Notes: generated by a model not told the origin, from the letters alone. Counted from the first letter of the stretch, positions 1 to 20,980 are shown. The stretch is 53,053 nucleotides of DNA from Mesostigma viride (GCA_009746045.1 RPFO01000154.1:2383501-2436553); one strand, 5' to 3'. Made by a program: numbers and translations.

Positions 1-1417
1 GCGGGAAATTAGGTAGGGGGGGGCAAACGTGTGGGGAGGCTAGCTTTGGGGTGACTAGGTGGGGGGGGAATGGGTGTAGTGAATAGCATGGCCCCACCAC
101 GGGCAAGCGGGATTTGGGGATGACCTGGGCATGCGGTGATCTGACTGGTTGGATTCATGGTCATGGTTATGCATGTGTGTGTCGTACGCAGTGGCACATG
201 AGTAAACTAATCAATCATCAGCCTTACATGCAACATTGTCTGTGCGCTCTGCGTTGTGCCCCCAAACTTGGTATTCCCCCCCAAAACCACACACGCGTTC
301 AATCCACAACTTGGGACACCCATGCGTGCCCTCAGGGTGGAAACCAACACCTTTGATGACTTCAACAAGGCGCTCGCAAAGGCACGCAGCCCGTTCAACC
401 CAAAGCAGGTGCTCAAGTTCTAAACTGTTAAGGGTTTAGGGTTTGACACGGGGGGCGGAGTAAGTCATGCCCCAATCCTCTTCTGGTGTGCGATTAGCAC
501 TAGGTCAGCGCGTCATCGGGCCGTTCCCCTTTGAGAGTTTGCGCAGGCAGGCAGGCCTGCTGACGGGGGCGAGTTGAGTCGCTGGTGGTTTGCCGCCACT
601 TTTGTGCCTTGTCTTGTCAACAGGCTATTATCTCGTTGTTGACATTGGGTGTGTGAGACAAACCAATGTGGCGGCCTCACACTGGTTACGAGGAACGGTG
701 GAGGGACTGGGGCTGGGATGGGCCCATCGCCAGCGACAATGGCAGGGTGCGTTTTCTTTCTGCACCTACGGTCGGACAGCTTCTCACCCATTTCTCCTCT
801 TGCTGCAGTTAATAGACTCAGGCCATGTAAGAGACAGCTGGCGGGAGGATACGAGAGGACTAAGGGGATACGGCGCACCCAAAGGGAAGCTTGTTCTTGT
901 TGCTGGGTAGAGCCAGCATGCCCCGAGGGAAGGGAAGGTGGAAGCTTTGGGGGCGGATGCCTCTGTATGGCACATTCGTGGCCGAGCAGGATTCAGGAGT
1001 AGCATATTATCTTTATGGCCATTGTGACGAAGGCCCGGCACATGCTTTGGCTTTGCCCCATGTGTGAGGCTACATGCAGGTGTACATCATGCAGGCATTC
1101 CATGGGATTCTAATTGTTCGTCAAGTCCGGTTGTGTCTTGGAGGCAAAAGCTATTATAAGGCGGCCGGGTCGACTGTTGGTGCAGGACCATATGGACTTT
1201 TGGTATGGTAGACCAAAGAGTGGGAATGCTAATGAGCTATTTATAAATGCAAAGGCAACACTTACTATAATAAGCACTTGAGGCTTGATCTGATTTCATT
1301 AACACACATCCAGAAATTGGACTGCACAGATTGCAGATGCAGACAAATTGTATCGCGTTGCCATGGGCGCGGCATGCAACATGAGGCAAGTACGCATGCA
1401 CGCTACCTGATTTTGAA
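1..1417. other. Intergenic stretch without a supported gene
   Basis: I see no convincing coding region here. Open frames are short, overlap on both strands and have no recognisable motifs. The first 120 bases are G-rich on the plus strand. Two plant-type telomere-like heptamers (GGGTTTA) occur near 430-447, too few to call a telomeric tract. Confidence 0.5.
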
Positions 1418-1478
1418 AATTAAATATAATTACAACATGACTCCGTATGGGAGATCATATAGCACGTATTCCATGGAC
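1415..1478 (-). repeat. LINE A 3' tail fragment
   Basis: On the minus strand this matches the last bases of the LINE A 3' end: a GTGCTA-type stem followed by CTCCC, GGAG, CATGT and an AT-rich tail. It is an extremely 5'-truncated insertion. It lies immediately left of a larger plus-strand LINE A copy. Confidence 0.6.
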
Positions 1479-1491
1479 TGATATGGGTGTG

Positions 1492-2891
1492 TGACAGTTT
1501 GCCGCTGGTCTTCATTTTTGTTGACTATATCAAGGCCTTTGACACGGTTCTCTGGGAGGCTCTTTGGGCCATCCTAGCTCTGGATCGGGTACCACCTGCG
1601 TTTATTGCTGCCATTCGCCGACTGTATGAGGGCTCACAGGCAGTAGTGCGGACTGTGGAGGGCACCACTCCACCATTCCCCCTTCACCACGGGGTGTGGC
1701 AAGGTTGTGTCCTGTCCCCATACCTGTTCATTATTGTCGTGGATCACGTCATGCGCCGCGCACGTGCGCGCTTTACTGCTCTTAAGGGGTTCGAGCCAGG
1801 CTTGGACATCCTTAACGTGAAAGAGCACGGCGGGGTTAGACCTGGTTACCGCCTTGCCGACCTGATTTATGCGGACGACACCACCGGCTCTCATCGCGCG
1901 CCCCGAGCACATTCAGACCTGGCTGGACTGTCTGGGCCTGGAGGCGCGGGCGGTGGGGTTGGAGATTAGTGTCAAAACTGAGGCGATGGTGATTGGGGCC
2001 TCCAGTACACCACTGCTGCCGCGCCTGCTCGACGGGACGGAGGTCCCGCTCCGCGACCGCTTCAAGCTGTTAGGGAGCTGGCTTCCTGACACTGCCGACG
2101 ATGTGGACACCCGCATCGGCCTGGCCTGGGCAAAGCTCCGTTCGCTCAAACCCTACTGGCGCTCCAAGGGCCTGGGCGACCACCGCAAGCGCATGCTCTT
2201 CAAGGTCCTCGTCCTTGTACGGTGCTCTCACGTATGGCGCCGAGGCGTGGACAAACATGCACACCCACACTGGCATCTAGGCTAGACGGCACAGTTTACA
2301 GGATGCTCCGACAGGTCCTCAACGTAGGGTTTTCCAAGCGCCCGTCATCAGAGTCTTTGTATCAGGGCATGCCCCGTATTTCGGACGAGATTAGACAGCG
2401 TAGGATAGCATTTGTAGGACACCTTGCTCGCACCAGCCAGGTCGACACCGCCCTTGGTCTGGCCGGCCCCCAGCAGCTTGGCCAGCCAGGACGGCACATT
2501 CTGACCTGGCGTGGCCCCAAGGACATTCCCAAAAAGGTAGGGAAACATGTCACGAACTTCGTACAGATGTTGCTGGAGGACCTACTGGTCCCAGCCCAGT
2601 TTGAATACCGCATCCACTCTCTCTCGGACCTTCTTTGGACTGCCATGCAGAACAAGACGCGGTGGAAGCGGATTGTCAAGGCTCACACGCCCGACCCTGT
2701 GGGCAAACCACCTCCCCCCAAGCGGAGGAGGCGTTTTGATGAGTAGGGTAGAACTTAAGGATTTTTCTACACTAGCTAGATTGGAGTTAGGGTAGTTCGA
2801 TTACGCGGCTCCTTCCATCCCACCCCACCATCAAGGAATATGTGCTACATGATCTCCCAACGGAGGCATGCTATAATTTAATTTTTTTTTA
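1492..2891 (+). pseudogene. LINE A copy 1, 5'-truncated reverse transcriptase
   Basis: This copy starts inside the reverse transcriptase domain, just before VDYIKAFDTV, and runs to the LINE 3' tail. It keeps the core motifs (QGCVLSPYLF, LIYADDTT) and the C-terminal region ending KRRRRFDE, but in three different frames. A 4-base insertion (GGCT) directly after the YADDTT codons, near 1885, breaks the frame, and further breaks follow near 2220. The flanks 1481-1491 and 2892-2902 are an 11 bp target-site duplication with one mismatch. The copy cannot make a functional enzyme. Confidence 0.88.
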
Positions 2892-2929
2892 ATATGGGGG
2901 TGGGCCGGTGGGAGTGGAGCTGTAAGTAT

Positions 2930-3500
2930 AAGTACTTGCGCGTCATGCGTTAAGGCATGCCACGGAGTACTACGCTAGCTAATCTCATTAGAAAAAATAG
3001 TTACACAAAAGTTTAAACAAATATCGTCTGCATCATTCCCCAACCATTAAGCACTAGATGGGGATGTAATCCTCATCCGAACTGTCCTCTACTGTAATGG
3101 CAGACGAGGCGGTAGTGTAGCGGCTATCCTCAGGGCCAATAACCTCCACCTGCGGACTTCTACCCTGGCTAGCAACGGGCCGCGGGGCCGTGGGGAGAAA
3201 ACAGGAGCATACCCCTCAGGAAGGTGCTTATCGCAGATGGCAGCCCATTTCTCCTTGTCAATCATGCGGGCGCGGAGTACGAGTAGTCCCAGAAGCCCTG
3301 CATCTTCAAGCAGGTGTGTCCCATAGGTCCTGGTCGCGCCGCGCCGGTGCTGGGCGCGCGCAAGTTTGCCAGTTGCGATGTGACAATGGGACCCTGCCAT
3401 AGGAGGAGGTAGCTACCTGGTTGGCCCGTCTTAAGCCCCCCGGCAGGGCCCACATCGGTATTGATCACCTGGTCTGTGCGGGCATGCAAGAGTGGATCGA
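2930..3500 (-). mobile_element. Family D retroelement copy with (CTTA)n-type tail
   Basis: The minus strand encodes the end of an unrecognised protein. Visible pieces are an EDAGLLGLLVLRARMIDKEK stretch, then FSPR, and an acidic terminus EDSSDEDYIPI followed by a stop near 3058. A one-base deletion near 3190, relative to the second copy at 7064-7358, shifts the frame inside FSPRAPRP. The left end (the minus-strand 3' end) carries a short TAAG-rich tail. The right boundary is uncertain. Confidence 0.5.
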
Positions 3501-4570
3501 GCTGCGAAGTCTAACTCTCGGAGCTAGCTAGTCTAACTAACTCTACAGTAGGATGATCTCTCAGTAGGAATTGGACGGCGCCCTAATTGCTCGCCTGCGG
3601 TACGACGCGGCGGTCGGTGCCGACCACCTTTCGGCTGAGTTGCTGAAGACCCCTGACCTTGCGGTGACTGAGGGAGCTTCTGCTGGCGTTCTGCAACCGT
3701 GTCCTGCTCTCTGATGAGCCTCCGCCTGCTGAGTGGCAGACGGCCATCCGAGTCATGCTGTACAAGAAGGGCTCTGCTGCTGACCCCGGTAACTACCGGG
3801 GTGTCTGCCTCCAGAGCGCCGCGCTGAAGGTCTTCATGCGCATTCATGATGCTGCACAGGCTCCGCGCGCCGCACTGGACCCACTGTCACCTGGGTGAGT
3901 CTCAGATGGGTTTCCGTCGTGGTCGTAACACTGTCATGGCTGTGTTTGTCGCGCGCCGGTTGATGGAGGAGGTGCGTCGCCTTCCCCCTGACAGTTTGCC
4001 GCTAGTCTTCATTTTTGTTGACTATATCAAGGCCTTTGACACGGTCCTCTGGGAGGCTCTTCGGGCCATCCTAGCTCTGGATCGGGTACCACCAGCGTTT
4101 ATTGCTGCCATTCGTCGACTGTATGAGGGCTCATGTGCAGGCAGTAGTGCGGACTGCGGAAGGCACCACCTCACCATTCCCCCTTCACCACGGGGTGTGG
4201 CAAGGTTGTGTCCTGTCCCCATATCTGTTCATTATTGTCGTGCATGGATCACGTCATGCGCCGGGCACGTGCGCGCTTTACTGCTCTTAAGGGGTTCGAG
4301 CCTGGCTTGGACATCCTTAACGAGAAAGAGCACGTCGGGGTTAAACCTGGTTACCGCCTGGCCGACCTGATTTATGCGGACGACACCACCGGCTCTCATC
4401 GCGCGCCCCGAGCACATTCAGACCTGGCTGGACTGTCTGGGCCTGGAGGCGCGGGCGGTGGGGTTGGAGATTATGGTGTCAAAACTGAGGCTATGGTGAT
4501 TGGGGCTTCCAGACGTAGCCCGCCGCTACCACGGCTGCTAGACGGGACGGAGGTCCCGTTTCGTGATCGC

Positions 4571-6580
4571 GGGGACGTGGCGCGCCGAATATTTTCCGCG
4601 CCAAAAAATTCGCGGTAAGACCGAGAGTCTTACCGTCCGTACGGTGTATAATGTGTGCCCGGACCGCTCAACCCTCGCGGAAGTGGCCATGGCGGCATGC
4701 CTTTATGCAATATTAATCGATATGGCACGTAAACAGCTAGAAAAAATGCTTGAATTTCGCAGAAGATTAGTTGATGACGTCATTGCGTGGCGGAAAGTTT
4801 ACGGTGTGCAATATCGCTAATTTCTCGAACGGCTACGGGCGCGGGGGTCCAGGATATAATTTCTCTTGCGGATCATGAAATTTAATGCAGGTTTACGGCA
4901 GCTATTGTGAGGCAACGTAGGCTCTAAAGAGCGATTATGAAGCTAACTTAATGGTGTTGTCGAGTTTGTGCCGAAGCTTCCCGGTTTCTTTTACATTTCC
5001 GGCATTCAAGGTAAGAACCTACGCAGGCCTGCGCATGTCGCCTTCGACGTATTCACGGAAGGCGCACCTTCCTTGTTCGCCTGATCAATGGATGATGTCT
5101 TTTATTGTTCGAGCTTGCGTGCCAGTTTATGCATGAAACATTTCCACGCAGGCAGGTGCATTAACGTCGGCCTTTCGCATTTTTTTTCGGGCAGTTTCCC
5201 TGCAGGAAGCGCTCCATTTCTTTCGGTTGCATCGTCAGATTCCTAGCTATTTCGTACAATTTCGTGTAGTCTGTGGCTGGCATGCTAAATGCGCCGACTG
5301 AGGTCAAGTTGTTGGTAATGTGTTGACATTTGTTTTCCATAATCCTTTGGACGTGACCTTGCTCAGACGCTTTGTTATGTGCCGGATCTGGCACGCCTGT
5401 TTTAGAACGACATCCGGCATGTGCCTAGAGGCTAACAAGCTGGCATCAGCTTCTTAGCAAATTGCCCTATTGGAAAGGAAGGTGAGAGTGTTTCTTTTGC
5501 TGGCCATACTGCATGAGTGGCATTGCATTAGATAGGTGTTTCCATTGCTTTCCTTGAGCTATAACCATTAAGACTTCCCTGCTATGTGTGCAGCAAGGCA
5601 AGCTGGATAGGATGTGAATGCTTGGCATACAACATGTATGATTTGCTGCCAAGTTTGCAGGCTGCAGTTGCCTCTATTGCTTGGGCAGTCTTTCTAAGGT
5701 TTTTACACGTATACTTGCTGAGTTCTTGGCATAAATTTACATGGTAACCTTGGGCTGAGCTTAGTGTATGCTCTCTTGGTGCGTGTATGCCTAGCGATGG
5801 TGTTGCTATGCGCACGCTGGCAAGGCTGGCCATGCTGAGGGCAGGGGAGGGCAGATGAGGTGCCTAGCCTTTTCTTATGTTGTGTGATCGAGTTGGGCAT
5901 GTTTTTTGGCTTCTTGGATGGAAAACATGATGCCTAGGTGGCCTTATACACAGAAAAACCTCATTTAGCGTATGTTCAGGTTTTAGCACGCCAAACAAAC
6001 GCAATAACTTGAGCTAGACTTGTCGGAATGATGCCTAGGTGGCCTTATACACAGAAAAACCTCATTTAGCGTATGTTCAGGTTTTAGCACGCCAAACAAA
6101 CGCAATAACTTGAGCTAGACTTGTCGGAATGACCTGGGACTTGGACCACTGCTGTCCCCCTGTTAGCCGGATTTTCGCTACATTTTGTTGCCTAATCTGA
6201 AGTGTTTATGACATGTTTATTCCCAATGTCCGGTAAAAAAAGGGTACTTTTGCGGGGAAATTAATAACTGTTCAAGGTTTTGTCATTTTCATGATGTAAA
6301 TAGCTCAGCAAGCTACAAACTCAGGGAACTACAGACGCTACATTTTTTTTTGCCAACAAATGAGTGCATGGGCTGGGGCATACATAGCCCTAATTAGCGT
6401 CTTTTTCTATTTATAGCGCTATATTGGCGTATATGTGGGGGTAGTACCCCCAACAAGTGCATGGACAACTCACTAGAGATGTTATTTAGTGCCCCCAATC
6501 ATAATTTAGCATGGTGCAACTGAAATTCAAGTGATATTAGCATGGGTCAAGTTTTAAGGTTTTTGGGGTGCCACCTCCCC
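4571..6580. mobile_element. 2.0 kb non-coding insertion of unknown type
   Basis: It interrupts LINE A copy 2 exactly. The LINE sequence before 4571 and after 6580 joins without loss or visible target duplication. The two ends are imperfect inverted repeats: left GGGGACGTGGCGCGCC, and the right end read inward GGGGAGGTGGCACCCC. No open frame inside has recognisable motifs. A 101 bp direct tandem duplication lies at 5929-6130. It is probably a non-autonomous DNA element, class unknown. Confidence 0.55.
5929..6130. repeat. Perfect 101 bp tandem duplication
   Basis: Units 5929-6029 and 6030-6130 look identical by eye, starting GATGCCTAGGTGGCC and ending TTGTCGGAAT. The identity implies a recent duplication. 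It lies within the 2.0 kb unknown insertion. Confidence 0.9.
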
Positions 6581-7063
6581 TTAACTGCTGGGAAGCATGC
6601 TTCCTGACACCGCCGCCGATGTGGACACCCGCATCGGCCTGGCCTAGTGGGCTCGGCATCGCTCGCTGAAAACCTACTGGCACTCGAAGGTCCTCGGCAA
6701 GCACCGCAATTAAGCGCATGCTCCTCAAGGTCCTGGTCCTCATGGTGCTCACGTATGGCGCCGAGGCATGGACGCTCACGGACACGCTGGCGGCCAAGCT
6801 AAACGGCACGGTAACCAGGATGCTCCGTCAGTCCCTGAATGTCGGGTTTTCCACGCATAGGTCTCTAGAATCTTTGTACCAGGGCATGCCGCCTCGCATT
6901 TCGGACGAGATTAGACAGCGTAGGATCGATAGCATTCGTAGGACATCTTGCTCGCACCAGCCAGGTAGACACCGCCCTCGGCCTGGCCGGCCCCCACCGG
7001 CTTGGCCAGCCAGGACGGCATATCCTTACCTGGCCTGGCCCCAAGGACATTCCTAAGAAGGTA

Positions 7064-7358
7064 AGTAAGTAAGTAAGTAAGTAAGTACTTGCGTGTCATG
7101 CGCAAAGGCATGCCACGGAGTACTATGCTAATCTCATTAGAAAAAAAATTACACAAAAGTTTAGACAAATATCGTCTGCATCATCCCCCAACCGTTAAGC
7201 ACTAGATGGGGATGTAATCCTCATCCGAGCTGTCCTCTACTGTAATGGCAGACGAGGCGGTAGTGTAGCGGCTATCCTCAGGACCAATAACCTCCACCTG
7301 CGGACTTCTACCCTGGCTAGCAACGGGCCGCGGGGCCCGTGGGGAGAAAACAGGAGCA
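7064..7358 (-). mobile_element. Family D retroelement, 5'-truncated copy
   Basis: It is inserted in LINE A copy 2 and flanked by the 10 bp duplication TAAGAAGGTA (7054-7063 and 7359-7368). On the minus strand the 3' end is a (CTTA)n run, and the body encodes the C-terminus FSPRAPRPVASQGRSP through EDSSDEDYIPI and a stop. The frame is intact here, unlike in the copy at 2930-3500. The short duplication, simple tail and 5' truncation mark it as target-primed retrotransposition. Confidence 0.75.
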
Positions 7359-7762
7359 TAAGAAGGTAGGCAAACATGTCATGACCCACCCACAGCAGTT
7401 GATGGCTGACCTAGTGGTCCCAGCGCAGTTTGCACATCGCATTCACTCCCTCTCTCTTGCGTGGACAACAGCTAGTAAAATGGGGTTAGCTAGTAAAAAA
7501 ATAAGACTGCTATACAGGACAAGCAGAGGTGGAAGACCATTGTCCAGGCGCTCATACGCCCGCCCCTGTGGGCAAGCCCCCTCCCCCCAAGCGGAAGGGG
7601 CGCTTTGCTGAGTAGAATAGGTAGGGTTTTCTAGATTAGATTAGCTTAGAGTTAGATTAGCTCGGTTTCGCGGCTTTGCCCCCCCTCCATCCACCCACGG
7701 GAATATATGTGCTACATGATCTCCCAACGGAGTCATGTTATAATTTTAATCTACTGTAGTAT

Positions 7763-7839
7763 CAAAGAGACAACCAGCGCAGGCCAGAAGTCGGGAGAAT
7801 CCGGACCATGGTAGCTCGAGCCTGCCATAACTACTGTAT
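7763..7839 (-). mobile_element. Family C SINE-like fragment
   Basis: It is flanked by a 15 bp duplication (7748-7762 and 7840-7854). The left boundary (CAAAGAGACAACC) is the same as in other family C copies while the right boundary varies, so the element reads on the minus strand with a fixed 3' end and variable 5' truncation. Confidence 0.75.
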
Positions 7840-7864
7840 AATCTACTGTAGTATAATCTACCAA

Positions 7865-8075
7865 TTCCGAACTAAGTTCTACTCAGCAAAGCGCCCCTTC
7901 CTCCTAGGGGGGGGGGGGGGGGGCTTGCCCACAGGGGCTGGCTTGTGGGCATGGCCGACAATTCTTGGCCGGTCAGCAGGGGCTGGCTCGTGGGCATGGC
8001 CGACAATTATTGGCCGGTCAGCATGCCATCTTCGCTTGTCCTGCATGCATGGCAGTCGAATATTCATTAAAGGGT
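7865..8075 (-). pseudogene. LINE A C-terminal fragment with internal duplication
   Basis: The minus strand encodes the LINE A terminus: the AMQDK-like region, PAPVGKPPPP and RKGRFAE stop. A 48 bp tandem duplication (near 7938-8030) repeats the ADRPxIVGHAHxPAP segment. A run of 17 G residues lies at about 7908-7924. Confidence 0.7.
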
Positions 8076-8093
8076 CATTCCTTGCATGTGCAT

Positions 8094-8338
8094 TAAAACA
8101 ATAAATTAAATTAAATTATAACATGCCTCCGTTGGGAGATCATGTAGCACATATTCCATGATGGATGGGTGGAGTGGAGGAAGCCGCGTAATCGAACTAA
8201 CCTAACTCTAAGCTATCTAGTCTAGAAAAATCCTAACTACACTACTCGTCAAAACGCCTCCTCCTCTTGGGGGGAGGTGCCTTGCCCACAGGGGCTGGCG
8301 TGTGAGCCTTGACAATCTTCTGCCACCGCGTCTTGTCC
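8094..8338 (-). mobile_element. LINE A 3' fragment, clean insertion
   Basis: It is flanked by an 11 bp duplication, TGCATGTGCAT (8083-8093 and 8339-8349). The minus strand carries the last codons of ORF2 (AHTPAPVGK, then KRRRRFDE stop), the 3' UTR and an AAATTAAATT-type tail. It is a typical 5'-truncated LINE insertion. Confidence 0.85.
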
Positions 8339-8519
8339 TGCATGTGCATGCATGGATGGAGGATAGTTATTTCCATGAGGGCCGTTGTCCCTTGAATACA
8401 AATGCCGGGAGAGTGATTGCAGGAGCTACTGGTGCTTACAATTGGACACTCCGTACTGATCACACACACGCGTTTGTTTTTTTAGCTAAACCGCCTATAG
8501 GTCTTGCTCTAAATGTTAG

Positions 8520-8680
8520 CAGGCCCTAATTTCAACGTACAGGGCTACACATTTCCACTGCCATTCATTTCCATCATCATGAACAACTCTTGAACTAATT
8601 GGCGGTTAAGACAACAGGCTCGAACTACCTTGGTCCGGATATTCCAGCTTTCTGGCCTGTGGTTGTCTGATTAATGTTTA
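8520..8680 (+). repeat. Family C SINE-like copy, diverged
   Basis: On the plus strand it matches the reverse complement of the better preserved family C copies, ending GGCCTGTGGTTGTCTGATTA. It confirms that the element is oriented with GGTTGTCTC at its 3' end. Confidence 0.6.
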
Positions 8681-8691
8681 TTGCATGATAT

Positions 8692-8769
8692 CAAAGAGAC
8701 CACCAGCGCAGGCCAGAAATCTGGAAGTATCCCGACCATGGTAGCTCGAGCCTGCTGTTAGATATCTTA
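8692..8769 (-). mobile_element. Family C SINE-like fragment
   Basis: It is flanked by a 13 bp duplication with one mismatch (8679-8691 and 8770-8782, TATTGCATRATAT). It shares the fixed left boundary CAAAGAGAC of other copies and is truncated after about 78 bp. Confidence 0.7.
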
Positions 8770-9047
8770 TATTGCATAATATGCTGGCTGTCCCATTGAT
8801 ATTTCAGTGACCAACCCTATAGGGAGTAGTGACCAACAAGGGAATCACTCAAAAGATTTCTAATAAAATACAACGAGTACGACCGCTCGTGCGGGAATGA
8901 GTACAACCGCTCATGTGAATGAGTAAAACCGCTTGCGCGGGAATGAGTTAAATGCTCACGCACACAGGCAAGCAACATTCGGGCTTGCATCAAGTGGCTC
9001 CCCTCCTGAACCCTAGGCTCGCACGCCCACCGTGGCGTCTTGCTCGC
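8770..9047. other. 3' flank of the desulfurase gene
   Basis: Nothing coding is seen. Near 8870-8950 a short degenerate repeat of the form GAATGAGTACAACCGCTC occurs about three times. The region should contain the 3' UTR of the minus-strand gene that ends at 9048, but no clear polyadenylation signal was identified. Confidence 0.4.
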
Positions 9048-10535
9048 TCACATGCCCAGCTCCCGGAAAAACTTGACCACGTCCGTGAGCGCCGCGACAA
9101 AGACATCCACCTCCTCCTTGGTGTTATAAATATACAAGCTCGCGCGCGCGCTGCCCGCGATGCCCAGATGCCGGTGCAGCGGCTGCGTGCAGTGATGGCC
9201 GGACCGGATCGCGATCCCCTTATTATCCAACAGCGTGGCAATATCATAGCCATGCAGCCCCTCGACATTGAAACTGCACAGCGCAGCGCGCCCGATCTCC
9301 GGGCGAGGACCATACAGAGTGATCCCAGGGACCTTTGCCATCTCATGGTAGAGATACGTCGCCAGCTCGACCTCGTAGTCATGCACGCGATCCATCCCGA
9401 TACTTGTCAGGTAGTCCACGGCTGCGCCCAGGGCGATGGCTTCCGCGATCGCAGGGGTCCCCGCCTCGAACCGCATCGGAGGGTCCGCGTAAGTCGAGTG
9501 GTCTAAAAACACATCCACGATCATCTCGCCGCCGCCCATGTACGGCGGCATGGCCTTGAGCACGTCGTATTTGCCGTAGAGGAAGCCGATCCCGGTGGGG
9601 CCACACATCTTGTGGCCAGACGCGACTAGCCAATCGCAGCCGATGGATTGGACGTCGACGGGCATGTGGGGCACGCTCTGGCACGCATCGATGAGGACTT
9701 TGGCGCCACGCGCGTGCGCTAGCTGGCAGACCTCGCGGACCGGGTTGGTGCACCCCAGCGCGTTGGACACGTGGTTGATGGCGACGAGCTTGGTGCGGTC
9801 GGACAGCAACGAGCGGAAGTGGTCCATGTCGAACGTCTGGTCCTTGGTCAGCCCGACGTGGACGATCTTGGCGCCGGTTTTTTGCGCCACGAGCTGCCAG
9901 GGGACGAGATTGCTGTGGTGCTCCATGACCGTGGAGATGATCTCGTCGCCGGGGGACAGGTTGTTCATGCCCCACGAGTAGGCCACCAGGTTGATCGCCT
10001 CCGACGCGTTGCGGGTGAAGACGATCTCCTCGTCGCGCGCCGCGTTGACGAACTTGGCGACTTTTGTGCGCGCAAGGTTGTGCGCCTCGGTAGCCATCGT
10101 GCCCAGGTAGTGCACGCCTCGGTGGACGTTGCTGTTCATGCCTTCGTAGTAGGCGGCCATAACGTCCAAGACGTAGCGAGGCTTTTGGGAGGTGGCGGCA
10201 TTGTCCAAGTACACAAGAGGCTTCCCGTGCGCTTCTACCTTCAATATAGGGAACTCGTCGCGGATTGCGCGTCCGAGGGGTTTTACGCAGGGCTCAGCGG
10301 CAATATTTGCCTGGATTTTACCACTGCCAAAACGCCTGCTGCTTGTGCGTGAAATGCTGTGTTTCTGCAATCTTTCGGTGCCAGTCCTCCCCCAAAAGCT
10401 CGATAGATCAACCGCAGCAGCTGCCGAGTGAAGCCGATCGTGCATATGACCAGGACTCGAAAGAGCTTGCGCCTGCTGCGGGAGTCGGATCAGCTCAGAA
10501 GCTGTGTGGGCGCGGCACGCCTTCATCATTGTCAT
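9048..10535 (-). CDS. Plastid-type cysteine desulfurase (SufS/NFS2 group)
   Basis: This 495-residue, PLP-dependent enzyme would take sulfur from cysteine for Fe-S cluster assembly, in plastids if the N-terminus is a transit peptide. Residues 1 to about 80 are rich in Ser, Ala and Arg with few acids and lie outside the conserved domain. The class V aminotransferase fold starts near [10 protein letters not shown] (110-119). Visible catalytic features are MEHHSN (204-209), the cofactor-binding Asp in LIDACQS (D283), the PLP lysine in ASGHKMCGP (K309) and the persulfide cysteine in RSGHHCTQP (C449). The short active-site loop with RSGHHC is typical of the SufS/NFS2 group rather than mitochondrial NFS1. 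The gene has no introns, in contrast to the neighbouring PP2C. An upstream ATG is used because it gives a transit-like leader. It is transcribed away from the PP2C, and no break is seen. Confidence 0.95.
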   Translation of the reverse strand: MTMMKACRAHTASELIRLPQQAQALSSPGHMHDRLHSAAAAVDLSSFWGRTGTERLQKHSISRTSSRRFGSGKIQANIAAEPCVKPLGRAIRDEFPILKVEAHGKPLVYLDNAATSQKPRYVLDVMAAYYEGMNSNVHRGVHYLGTMATEAHNLARTKVAKFVNAARDEEIVFTRNASEAINLVAYSWGMNNLSPGDEIISTVMEHHSNLVPWQLVAQKTGAKIVHVGLTKDQTFDMDHFRSLLSDRTKLVAINHVSNALGCTNPVREVCQLAHARGAKVLIDACQSVPHMPVDVQSIGCDWLVASGHKMCGPTGIGFLYGKYDVLKAMPPYMGGGEMIVDVFLDHSTYADPPMRFEAGTPAIAEAIALGAAVDYLTSIGMDRVHDYEVELATYLYHEMAKVPGITLYGPRPEIGRAALCSFNVEGLHGYDIATLLDNKGIAIRSGHHCTQPLHRHLGIAGSARASLYIYNTKEEVDVFVAALTDVVKFFRELGM

Positions 10536-11737
10536 CTCCCTACTCTTGCTATCCGTGGACGGTCTGTAGATAATCGATTGATTTACTCGTTGTGCGCATC
10601 TCCTGCCATGTCACATACAGGAAGAGCTTACGGCACTTTGGTAACAAAGAAAATAGGCTGCCTGAACTTTGTGGCTAAAGACACAACCTCGACCGGGGAG
10701 TCGCACGAATGTTTTCGATTTATCAGTCGAGTGTTGGTAGTGTCGCTCCTTATGGCAGTTCGTCTTCGTGGAATCGTGGTGTGGCAATTAATGGGCTGCA
10801 CAGAGCTGCAGTCCTGCAGAGTGCAGACTCCCCCCGAAACCGCTGAATGGGAGGTGACAAATGGTTTGCGGTTACGATCCCGTAACCAGTCATCTCTTTA
10901 CCTGTGATCCTCGTCCCTCGCTTCCGGTGGAGGTAACTGGCAACTACATAGGCCATCATGCCTTGTAATTACATACACACATTGGGTAACCAACTGGTCG
11001 ATACGTGGTACCCCTTCACCTAACGATAATCCTATTGGTTAAAAAAAATACCCATTTACCCGGATACAACTGACTGATTTACTGACTGACAAGTTACTAG
11101 CAACGTTTCTTTGTTTGTTTGTGATGGCATGCTGGTTCTGGCCCTCGGCCGTTTCCAAGTCTCTGCTGCCCATGTGCGGCGTTGGCAACAACAACAACAA
11201 CTTTGCCTAGCAACGTGCCAGAACTGGGGGATCAAGACTAGTATACTAGAATATCTTTTGCATCTCTGGTCTATCATTGGATAATAAATATACCTACTTA
11301 CGGACTTACTAGAAAGACCCTGGAAGACTAGAATATCTTTGGCCCCGCCATGTGGCCGACAGGGAGCCAATCTGACCAGTTCAGCCAAACGGTAACATTT
11401 TTGCCGTCGCCCCGGCCTCGTCCGGTAGGCCTCCTCGGAAGAGCCCGGAGACCATGCAGGCATGCACCATGACTCAGCGCGCGTACATATCCAGGCTGCT
11501 CTCATCACACCTCATTCATATTCGTGTTCACGAAGGGAACGAGTAAAAAGTGGTGGTCGCATTCGGCCTTTCCGTTAGTGCCCGTCGTTCGAAAACAGGG
11601 ACAGGCATCGGGTTGCGAGGCACGCGAGTGAGAGATCGGAAGTGCGTATTATTGCCTGGGCGCGAGGCGGATGGTGGAGCGTAGCCGATGATGGCGTTGG
11701 CCGGCATGGAAATATAGGCGTTGGGAAAGACGTGAAG
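10536..11737. promoter_or_regulatory. Divergent intergenic region between desulfurase and PP2C
   Basis: About 1.2 kb separates the two start codons, which point away from each other, so both promoters should lie here. I see no TATA box or operator that I would place with confidence. Local features include imperfect repeats of an AGAATATCTTT motif (11248-11257 and 11330-11340) and short ACTGACTGA runs near 11070-11090. Confidence 0.4.

Positions 11738-20980
<9,243 letters not shown>

Larger units (their letters stand above)
3567..7750 (+). pseudogene. LINE A copy 2, split by two later insertions
   Basis: The pieces are 3567-4570, 6581-7063 and 7359-7750. It begins at the conserved EELDGAL region before the reverse transcriptase core and ends at the LINE A 3' tail. 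It carries the same GGCT insertion after YADDTT (near 4391) as copy 1, plus extra frame breaks, so it is dead. The first gap (4571-6580) is filled by a 2.0 kb unknown element. The second (7064-7358) is filled by a family D retroelement with a 10 bp target-site duplication. Removing both restores collinearity with the near-intact LINE A at 39424-44072. Confidence 0.85.

Noticed and set aside
424-450. Plant-type telomere repeat
   Set aside because: Only two GGGTTTA units are present, which is expected by chance or as a trivial interstitial motif.
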